Source: Scleroderma bovista (lineage: Eukaryota; Basidiomycota; Agaricomycetes; Boletales; Sclerodermataceae). From it: a DNA stretch of 18,804 bases. A program made the translations under genes and the position numbers. The notes below the pieces were generated by a model. The model was not told the DNA's origin. It did not search any database and was given only the letters and a program-made list of their open reading frames with translations. The stretch's first letter is position 1. Every line of letters begins with the position of its first letter. Shown here one piece after another: positions 8,170 through 16,391 of the stretch. The stretch covers positions 1 through 18,804 of the forward strand of contig JAYMGJ010000319.1 of NCBI GenBank assembly GCA_037178675.1, given 5' to 3'.

Positions 8170-11100
8170 CTACCAATCACATAGCGCGACGAATGTATCT
8201 AAATCAATATATGAATTAACGTGAAAGGCGCTCGCCATCTCCAGCACGTTATTTGCCGACCAATCCGAACTAATAAATTTACCACACTGGCCTTGAAGAT
8301 GGCAAGGGCGCGCGAGCCGATCAACACTGATCACCGAGACGTTGGGCTGGTGGTTGCGTGTGGAACGGGTGACGATGTACTGACCAGAAATGGGCTCACG
8401 GCGACGGAGTGCGGTGAACCATTCGACGTACGCCAGTGGATGGGGGTAAACCCCGAGATGATCCGGCAGCTTGAAAATGACACGCACTTGCGCGATACGC
8501 ATCGCTTGCAGTCAAATACCTGTCAGTGCACACTCGTCTCGCCGAAGACGCCCGGTACTTACCATCAGGCCCAGCAAAAACTGACTGCTGACGTCCTTCG
8601 TCCCACACAAATGCCGTATCGAATCTTGCGGGGGATTCAGCCTTGCGGCCACGACCAGTGACCTTCGGCCTAGCACGAATCTTGTGCCAGACACTGCCGT
8701 GTCCTGTGACCACACTAAGGCCACTTTCGACATAAATGCGGCTGAATACGTCGAACCGATCCGATTTGATGGGAAGGACCACCTTGTCATGAGTCGTGCG
8801 GGAGATAAGAAACTGCTTGAGCGCTGAAAGAAATTTGAGAGCCTTGTACTCGCTTTGTAAATCCTGAACGGAAACCCCACGATCATATGGGTTCTTCCCC
8901 ACTTTGTAGCGGATTTTCACTAGAGTAACCGGTTTTTCAATGACCGCCAAGGTTGTAGCTCAAGTACAACATACCTGATGGTTCCGGCACAGAAAGGCGG
9001 TCCATGATATCCCCAGCCCCCTCATCCAGAGGATCACCCATCCCAGAACCAGCATCCGAGTCGTCAACCTCACCGCCAGGTCTTCCATCGATGGAGTCCG
9101 TGGTTTCAGAACGCCTAAGTTGCTTCCAGGCATGGTAAGCACTCTTGTGATGAATTGCCTCTTGGCGTTGAAGCCACAAGGCCATTTGTTCGACATAATC
9201 GCGTTTGTTGCTGGCTCGGTAGGCGTCTTTAGCATAGTCGATATGTAGGCGCTCTGGGTATTCCGTGTTGTATCCGTCAGCGCTGCTGAGCGCTCGGATA
9301 GAAGAGACGTAATGCACGAGCGAGTGGATCTTGGGGACGTTGAAATGATCGCGAATGCCGAGCTCGACGAGAATATCTTTGCGCGTGTGGAACAAACTCA
9401 GGCTCTCTTCCATCTCCTTGTGTTCTGTGCCTGTCCATTGCGAGACCGCGGAAATCCCTTTCTTGAAGTGGCGAAGCCCTGGGTAGTGACCCACAGCCTG
9501 AAAACGGGCATCCATCTCCTTCTCGCCGATAACGCCCAGACACCACTGCAGCAGGTGGTCGTGGAAGATTCCTTTGTGGAGTTGATGGAGGATGTCGGGT
9601 GTGATGCAAGCGAAGATGTCGGTGAAGGGAAGATCTTTCCAAAAAGGTTCGTAGACTGGGCGCAACCCTTCCATATCAAACTTATTTGATTGTTTGTTTC
9701 TTCGCTTCCGCTGCAAGGTCTTCAACGTGTCAACCATACTGCGGTACGTGCATTCCTCGAGGTCTCCACGATCTTTCGATTTAACCAGACAGCGAGGGCA
9801 GCGGCTCTCTTTGTTGCAGCCCACAAGGCACTGCTCAGGAAAGTTGGCGATGTAGGCAGCCAGGATCGGATGGACTCGCCGCACGCAACCATCAGCGCAA
9901 ACCATGGCCTTCCCTCGACGACCAGCATCGACCAGCGGACGCAACAACAACGACATTGCATAGTGGAATAGGCGATGTCCTGCAGCAGACCGGGACTTCT
10001 TCTGGAAACACTCCAGCTTGGACACAGGCAAGTACCCGATTAGTATCGTTGCGTGCGCTGACACTCGTCTTCGGACATCTTTCGAGATATTCCCAATGGT
10101 CAGATATACGGGCCATGCCTTTTTGTCTCCACTGAACACCGACAACGACGTTTTATCCGAAGACAAGATCACTGGTGCCACCACTGCACCGTCTGGCAAT
10201 TTTTCCTGTGCATCGCCATTGGCTTGGTCACTTCTCTGACAATCAACGGTATGTACTTACTTGGGTCTCCCACCACCAGTCACCTGTCCACATTTCATCA
10301 TAGATACGGCTCTCTCCCTTTGCATCCGCATATGCACGCTCTGGGACATATGCCAACATGTCTCGCAAGGCGGGATTCCCAATAAGCTCCGCCACGCATT
10401 CAACAGGGTCCCTTCGCCATAGTTCCAGCGTCTCCCGCTTCATGGCCCCATCCTCACTGACTACGTCTCCCTCCACGTCTATCATCTCACATGTCCAACC
10501 CGGGCCAGCATACAAAGAGTCCACGCGCTTGAGGAACGAACGTGAATTGTTGAACGAAATGCCACTTTTCCATACCTTCAAAACATGGATCGCGCTCAGC
10601 ATTGAGCAGGTAAGAATATTTTTATTCGCTTACAGAGGAAAGCTTTAGCAACTCATTGATCTTGGTTTGGCCAAGGTTTTTCATCATAAATTGTGCAAGT
10701 TCCCATTCGTCCTCATCACAGAAAGGTGCCCATTCGCTATCGCCCCTCTCAACCTCCGCGGCTTCGAGGTGCTCAAAGACCGTCTTTTGCTTGCCTAAGA
10801 TTGTGGCAGCGACTCCCGGGTACTGTTCTGTGAAGCGTCCAGAGGATGGCCAACAAGGTCAGTCTCCATTGTCTTCCTCCACTCGCGCACGCTTTGATGG
10901 CGGCTCGCAGAGTTCAGGTGGCCCAGGATCAGCGTCAATGCGAGACTGATGGACCAGGTGGCCATCCGGAACATCAAGAGGAATGTCAGGAGGATCCATA
11001 CCATCAAATGCGTTCTCCCACTCGTAGGGATAGTCCGGTGCACCGTCAATTGTCCGCTCTGGAAGCTCATCGTCTGCGTCGTTCGATACAGTATATTTCA

Positions 11101-11218
11101 TCTGATCAAGGAGCCTTGTCCGTTGATTGCGACACGCGGGTGACTGGGCAATATGCCGCCTGATTCCTGCCTCAGTGGCTATGGGCTTCAAGCAATAACT
11201 GCAGCGTTGGGGGGGCAT
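8170..11218 (-). CDS. Plavaka-like transposase, spliced
   Basis: Six inferred exons on the minus strand: 11218-10883, 10822-10634, 10575-10261, 10205-8975, 8919-8563 and 8504-8170 (introns of 55-60 nt, phases consistent), about 920 aa. The N-terminus has a zinc-finger-like C-x2-C-x12-H-x6-C (residues 6-29), then an acidic linker. WAPFCDEDEWELAQF and GPGWTCEMIDVEGD with ELWRRDPVECV lead to WTGDWWWETQ. The catalytic core has LSSDKTSLSVFSGDKKAWPV (Asp near residue 297), TPDILHQLHKGIFHDHLLQW (Asp near 484) and YNTEYPERLHIDYAK (Glu near 595). Late exons carry FDTAFVW, RIAQVRVIFKLP, LAYVEWFTAL and SWIISVD-like ISVDRLARPCHL: the usual Plavaka C-terminus. It is read divergently from the DUF6532 gene. 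Oddities: the first exon frame hits TGA at 10859-10861 unless the inferred intron 10882-10823 (weak donor GTGGAG, branch CTGAC) is removed, and about 50 residues that I expect between EHKEME and LSLFH are absent. Confidence 0.8.
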
Positions 11219-11459
11219 GGTGTGGTAGGTCTGTCGCCTCTGTCGTCTCTGTCCCAGTGTCTCACTGATTTATCTTTTTGACAGCTGGCAATACACTGGG
11301 CCATCGCACGCAGTCTACGGACCGATAGGTGGGGCTCCATGTCAACCAAAATATGTCTTTTATTTTTCAGATCATCCCGTGACCATGTCGCGATGCGTGT
11401 TCGTGGCGCAACTGATTGTTGATTTCTACAAACAAGCCATATGCAAACAGCAGGTATAA
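11219..11459. promoter_or_regulatory. 241-bp divergent intergenic region
   Basis: Separates the start codons of the transposase (minus) and the DUF6532 gene (plus) and must hold both promoters if the inferred starts are right. I see no clear TATA or CCAAT pair. The size and arrangement suggest shared control of the two transposon genes. Confidence 0.45.
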
Positions 11460-13429
11460 GTGGGTAGTTTGGGTCCTGCCATTGATCGTGCCAACCCCAC
11501 CTCATCCATTCTTAGTTCCAGCCGCCCACTCCCAGCTCTAATTCACATGCAAACCTCAACCAATGCACTCTATCGCAACGCTGACAAAGAGAACTTTAGA
11601 GGTCAGTCCAGCCAAACAACATCGCAGATCGCCACTGACAGTGCTCCAAACAAAAAAAAAAAAGATTCTGGTGGTCGGGTGCGCCGACCATCAGAAAAAG
11701 TTAGGCATGCTGTGCATGAACATGAAGAAACGGCCCAACGGCGCAATGCCAAGGCCCAGAAGGAACGTGAACGTCGTCGCCGTCGCCACTTAATGGAGGA
11801 AGGGAGCGAGAACGAAGACGAGGAGAACAGCGAAGAAGGGCGGGACATCGACGATGATGATGATGATGAAGAAGAAGAAGAAGAAGAAGGCACTCAGGTA
11901 CCTCCCATCTTTTTTTTTTTGTGCGCCGTACCGACAGAATATCACGTTAAGTTTAGTAGCCATCCCGTTCCTTCTAAGCTTAGTGCGGTGCCTAGGCAGC
12001 GCCCCCTCACATACAGCAACAGCAAAGTACCTAAGGTGGCCGGCGGCAGCAATCCTGAAGTAAGTATTGTCTAGTATTGTAGTCAAGAAGTATTCTCATC
12101 AGGAGCAGGGAAACTTCTTTCTCTCGGACGGTGAAGACGCAGGACCGACTCCGCAGGACTCTTTGTCGGAACGACAGACTGTCCAACACAAAAAGAACAG
12201 GCATGTTGAACACGCGAGCTCTGAAGGCACGGTGACAGACACCACGAATCGGTGAGACCATCTTGCCTTCATCCATACAAAACCCTCACTGGTCATACTA
12301 GCAGCGACGTGCGTGCCAAGAGGCGATGGGAACCCGTTGAAGAAGACAATCCAGAGACAACCATTGTCAAGGCACAAAAGCTCACCGAACACGAAGGTCG
12401 TCCACGCGCCCGGGACTATGACGATGTTACCCAAGAGTTTGTCAATGCAGCCATTGCAGACTACCGGGCACGCCTGTGTGCCGAGAGTCCCATGCCTGAC
12501 CATGCACAGGAGATGGTCCTTCTGAATGCGTCTTGGGCCAAGGCGGTTCAGACCACAGGCGTTAACCTTGTGCGAACGCCCCAGCTTGCTAAACTCGTAA
12601 GTGCTGTACCCGCTGTGTCAATACTGTACTTCTGATTTGATATAGATCACCATCCGTGGCTCGCAAGTTCGCGGCAAGCTCAAGGGCAAGCTCCGCCCTC
12701 TCGTGGAAGTAATGTTCAATTTCCACAGTAGCCAGACCAAATCGGCGATCAAGAAGAATCGCACGTTAGCGGAGGAGTTAAAAGAAGGTGCCAACTTCGC
12801 ATTTAAGGTATGCTGGTCCTGCAGTGTGTGCTGGGCTTAGTAGTTACTGATGTGTGGGTGGACAGCATAGGGCACTGGTACAAGATGAGCGCTGTGGTTT
12901 TCTCAAGGCGCCGATCATTCAAAAAATCATCAATACCATGTGGTTTGCCAACAAGAACGATGAAGGCATTAAACAACACTCATCGTTCAAGCCGTTCCCG
13001 CTACCTGCTCTGGCATTAGTTCTGACGGCGGTAAGTGTTGTGCTCCACCACTGAGTTGGTCGTCACTCATAAAGTTGCTTAGATCGAATGCTGTGTAGAT
13101 GAGTGGACGACTGGCACATGTACGGATATCTCTTTCACGGTTCAAGACTACCGCACCGGATATGAGTCCCACCTCAAGTGCCTGCAAAATTTTGACGAAG
13201 CAACGAAAGAGTTTGGTGTTCTCAAGGGCATTTGTGCCCGGATTTACGAGGATGGACGGTGAGTACACAATCTACGTTAACTGCAGTGACTGACTGTCTA
13301 GCTACTAGTATCCATTCCGGTGCACCTGCACTCACCACGCAGCCACAAAATGTGGTGTCCGCGCAAATCATTGCAGCTGCCATCAAAGAACATCAGGAGG
13401 GATCAACCACGGAGGACGAGTCGGATTGA
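11460..13429 (+). CDS. DUF6532-domain protein, spliced
   Basis: Seven inferred exons: 11460-12059, 12103-12251, 12302-12596, 12646-12807, 12866-13030, 13083-13258 and 13309-13429, giving about 555 aa with all phases consistent and GT-AG introns of 43-58 nt. The N-terminal 250 residues are low complexity: basic (NKKKKDSGG, RERRRRRHL), then an Asp/Glu run of about 12-13 residues encoded by (GAT)5(GAA)7. From about residue 290 the DUF6532 domain begins: FVNAAIADYRARL, then ITIRGSQVRGKLKGKLRPLV, IIQKIINTMWFANKNDEG, FKPFPLPALALVLTA, ECCVDEWTTG and FTVQDYRTGYESHL. The tail is acidic (EHQEGSTTEDESD). DUF6532 is a large mushroom-fungus family without known function. The gene is inside the transposon and head to head with the transposase. 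Start uncertain: ATG at 11460 or 11547. A further intron beginning CAG|GTACCT at 11898 is possible. Confidence 0.75.
11853..11888 (+). repeat. (GAT)5(GAA)7 microsatellite
   Basis: Trinucleotide run within the first exon of the DUF6532 gene, encoding Asp then Glu. It is likely length-variable and keeps the reading frame. Confidence 0.9.
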
Positions 13430-14020
13430 GTTCGAGTAGCTAGCTATGTGTGAAGTACAATTTGGGCTATATGTTTTAATTCTATTCTGAGGTGGATTGT
13501 ACTGCATATGCCTGATTGAGAAATGGAGACTATGGTGTGCTATACTGCAGTGATGGCAAGTGGCAATGGAAGTATACCAATGCCATGATAGAAGGTGAGG
13601 GGTCTATGTCACAATATGTAGTCTTGATAGCATACATAGTAGCCCTGCTACATTGGAGACATATTTACATGCCATACTATGGCTACTATGGAGTACTATA
13701 GATTTCATACATGGTGCTATATTGCCTTTATATTGGGGACTTGTCAATGGAGCTTTGAGCACTATAGAGGCTATATAGTACTATATTGCCAAGTATCTTT
13801 TTCCTGATGTGGTGGAATTCTGCCTCTCGTCGACACACCCACTCTCTGAAAAATACCCCTTCCCTGCTGTGCTCCTCGATGCACTCGTTGGGTATATCCA
13901 TCAAGCTCTTGGATGTCATGCAGTATTATCTGTCCAACATCATCGTCGCCGGCAACTGCGGGCGGAGTCCTTGCACTTGCATTCACATGCCATCACGAAA
14001 GCCATGACCACGACCATTGA
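13430..14020. other. Non-coding, TACTATR-rich stretch
   Basis: About 590 bp after the DUF6532 stop. The part 13600-13800 is AT-rich with recurring ACTATA/TACTATG words and no stable repeat unit. Overlapping short frames on both strands near 13728-14057 show no family motif. A poly(A)-type signal was not identified with confidence. Confidence 0.4.
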
Positions 14021-14425
14021 CAATGACGATGGCCAGCCACCACCACCCGCACGATGACATCAACAGCCAGCACAACTAGTGTGACAACATCAACAGCTCA
14101 GCCACCCACGAGCATGATGGCAAGTGCCATCACCGCTCCGAGACTACTGACAGCACCACCACCACAGCTGTTGACGTTGATGGCCCAGCCACACCACGAG
14201 CATGAGCACCACCACCACTCATCGTCGATGACACCACCATCATGGCCACGAACATCGGTGGCCCAACCACCCACGAGTACCAGCACCAGCACCACCCACC
14301 GCTGAGGACATCACCACCATCACCGTCAACATTGACGGCCCAACCACACCTGCACGACCTGCACGATGACAATAACAGTGTGCTACCACCACCACTGCAT
14401 GCCAATGTCAATGGCCTAATCACCC
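14021..14425 (+). repeat. Degenerate minisatellite, unit about 77 bp
   Basis: Six diverged copies of a core close to YGAYGGCCCARCCAC occur near 14031, 14095, 14182, 14260, 14337 and 14413. The last four are 76-78 bp apart. Between cores the sequence is rich in CAC/ACC/ATG words (CACGAGCAT, CACCACCAC). This explains the His/Thr/Pro-rich open frames on both strands, which are not genes. It lies 150-550 bp inside the right transposon end. Confidence 0.65.
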
Positions 14426-14580
14426 CAGTCCGACTAGTACCCTGTCACCACCGTCACCGTCACGCACTGGACAACAGCCCCACCACCACACCATATCAAT
14501 GATGTTATTTGGACTATCATTATGTAGATTACTCAAAGTTGTGACAGATGTTTCTCCTAGTATAATTACTGCCCGACCCA

Positions 14581-14628
14581 GTTATAGACACCCCATTTTC
14601 ACCCCCAAGTTATTGACATGTTATTAAC
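14581..14628 (+). repeat. Right subterminal GTTATTGAC repeats
   Basis: GTTATTGACATGTTATTAAC at 14609-14628 is identical to 7501-7520 and in direct rather than inverted orientation. Because the motif is itself a near-dyad, orientation may not matter for binding. A diverged half-site, GTTATAGACACC, is at 14581-14592. Confidence 0.75.
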
Positions 14629-14630
14629 AT

Positions 14631-14652
14631 TGGAGTTTTTCACGGAGCCCTA
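14631..14652 (-). repeat. Right terminal inverted repeat
   Basis: Perfect 22-bp inverted copy of 7472-7493, ending GGAGCCCTA at the outer border. Confidence 0.9.
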
Positions 14653-14660
14653 TTGACGAT
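14653..14660 (+). repeat. Right 8-bp target site duplication
   Basis: TTGACGAT, identical to 7464-7471. The P450 intron continues for 14 nt beyond it to the acceptor GCAG at 14671-14674. Confidence 0.8.
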
Positions 14661-14674
14661 TGACATTGACGCAG

Positions 14675-15665
14675 ATACGTGGCATCTGTGATTCTGGCCA
14701 TCACTTACGGCAAGACCACCCCCACTGCTTACACTGATTTCAAAGTCGTGTCCATCAACGATCGGGTGATGCGCACAGTATGTCTGGGAATATATCTGGT
14801 GGATTCATATCTAATCCTGGAATATGTGCAGTACTAGTATCTGAGCATGCTGGGAGTGTGGCACAAAGAAGAGCTTTCGATAACATATCTATAGGCCAAG
14901 GGGAAGCAAGATCTTCGTTTGCCAAGTATCTCCTGGAAAACCAAGAAAAGGAGGGCACATACATTGCTGGGTCGACCTTCGGTTCTGGGACTCATACCGT
15001 GCGCTTTTGCCACCTTGGTGATCCCATCACTCATAATCCACCTGACAGTTCCAACATTTGCTGACTGAGAGCCACTCCCAAAACTACAGCAGTCATCACT
15101 AAGGCGTCGAGGTGGCGACCAGTCCCCGGAAGTGGGCTAGAGCTATATCATCATTTCTTATGGTTTGTCTAACATGCTCCAAGTGTTCCACTGTCGTTCT
15201 TTAGATGTTATCTGGAACGGTTATCTGATCCCTGCTGCCACCTCAGTTGTTGCAAATCGCTGGTAAGCTTCCTAACTAGAGTACGATAGCAGCTGAAACG
15301 CCGTCATCCAGGGATATTGCAAATGACCCAGACGTCTTGAACTTCCTAAATCCAGAAATCTTTGACCCTCAACGATGGATCCATGCGTCTGGTAACATTG
15401 AGTTCTGCACATGCTCATTCAGTCAGAGGTAGGTGTCATAGAACATGAGAGTCTGAAATCTAACTTGAGTTCATACATTTGTAGGGCATGTTCCGGACAA
15501 CACGTAGCCAACCGCTCGATCTTCATCACCACTGCGCTCATGCTGCGAACCTTCCGGGTCTTGGAAAATCCAGCCTCCCCTATTGACAGCTTTGGATCTC
15601 CAGACACCATTGCTGGCATCCAAACCCCTTCCCTTCAAGGCAATTTTCGAACCACGTGTGAGTAA
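14675..15665 (+). pseudogene. Cytochrome P450 (CYP5150/5144-like), C-terminal part
   Basis: This continues the P450 broken at 7375. After the acceptor GCAG the first base completes the split Arg codon, then YVASVILAITYGKTTPTAYTD (a conserved run in the family). Further pieces in shifting frames: GIYLVDSYLILEYV, GVWHKEELS, GEARSSFAKYLLENQEKEG and IAGSTFGSGTHT (I-helix region, normally AGSDTT). Next come SRWRPVPG near 15107, DVIWNGYLIP near 15206, a NDPDV...EIFDPQRWI segment near 15325-15380, and ACSGQHVANRS after an intron at about 15427-15484. The C-terminus ends at a TAA at 15663-15665. The heme signature FxxGxRxCxG has become CxxSxRxCxG: the ligand Cys remains, but the Phe and Gly are replaced. 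With the frameshifts this is clearly dead. Confidence 0.8.
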
Positions 15666-15971
15666 AGATATGTTGAGGCATTTGTGTGCGCCAGATACCG
15701 TGGTGCTTATGTGGCATGTCACTGGTAGCACCATGTGACGACGGCCATTCGCGATGACTTTCATGTGTGTATGTATGTCACATGTACATACTTCTGCATT
15801 CTACAGTGCTCGCCAATGACGTTGTCAGTGTTTGTTGCATATATAGTGTTTGCACGTAATTCCCAATCTCACTGGCGCACCTGATTTTGGATGAATGACG
15901 TCGGGAGACCTGGCTGCACATTGTAGCAACAAAACTGGGGCAACAGCAACGGGGTAGCGCAAGCGTACCTT
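15666..15971. other. No recognisable feature between P450 and LTR
   Basis: About 300 bp without an open frame of interest. It includes the probable 3' flank of the P450 pseudogene and the DNA beside the Copia insertion (ACCTT at 15967-15971 would be the 5-bp target duplication if the LTR border is right, but the other copy is outside the window). Confidence 0.4.
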
Positions 15972-16381
15972 TGATAGCTAGTAGCTGGTTCTTGAAGTTG
16001 AGTTGTTTTGTGAAGTAGCGAGTAATGAGAGAACAGTTGAACTGTATTGAACTAAGGAACTACAGGGAATCCTACAGGGTATATATACCTGTGGTACATG
16101 GTCTGTGCATAGATAAGTATTATTCTCGCCTATTTCACCATATTCCCATATGTAGTAAGTGCAGTTTCCACAAATGTAGTTATCTGGAAACATGCCTGTA
16201 ACGTGCATCAGCATGTGTTATACATGTGCCTTGCATGTGACAGTTCCGGCTATCTTGTGGAGCCGGTCATGTGATCTACCAGTAATCTGGTTGACACTAC
16301 TCCGAATCACATGTAACTGTGATCTCTGGAAATCTCCAAGATTAGATTAAGATAAGATATAATCATACTTTCTTGTCGACA
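15972..16381 (-). repeat. Copia 3' long terminal repeat (about 410 bp)
   Basis: On the minus strand the sequence after the polypurine tract begins TGTCGACA (16381-16374), a usual TG start, and I place the end at CTATCA (15972) because it gives a CA end and a typical LTR length. A TATATA motif (16081-16088, within GGTATATATACC) is a fitting promoter element. The outer border is inferred, since the partner LTR is outside the window. Confidence 0.6.
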
Positions 16382-16390
16382 CTCCTCCTC
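16382..16390 (-). other. Polypurine tract of the Copia element
   Basis: GAGGAGGAG on the minus strand lies between the pol stop codon and the TG start of the LTR, where plus-strand DNA synthesis of LTR retrotransposons is primed. Confidence 0.6.
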
Positions 16391-16391
16391 G

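Larger units (their letters stand above)
7472..14652. mobile_element. 7,181-bp DNA transposon with Plavaka-like transposase and DUF6532 gene
   Basis: Bounded by 22-bp perfect terminal inverted repeats (7472-7493 and 14631-14652, beginning TAGGGCTCCGTG) and flanked by an 8-bp direct repeat, TTGACGAT. Inside each end lies the 20-bp motif GTTATTGACATGTTATTAAC. The body holds a minus-strand transposase gene (11218-8170) and a plus-strand DUF6532 gene (11460-13429) facing away from each other, then a roughly 77-bp degenerate minisatellite near the right end. The element sits in an intron of a P450 gene, and removing it with one duplication restores a plausible intron and an in-frame exon junction. 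TAGGG ends plus 8-bp duplications are hAT-like hallmarks, whereas a Plavaka transposase would usually be grouped near CMC/CACTA elements. An alternative reading with a 3-bp ATT duplication (7470-7472, 14652-14654) is also possible. Confidence 0.85.

Noticed and set aside
14054..14502. His/Thr/Pro-rich open frames on both strands (14054-14305, 14242-14502 plus; 14130-14423 minus)
   Set aside because: They arise from the CAC/ACC-rich degenerate minisatellite; open on both strands, no domain, no splice logic.
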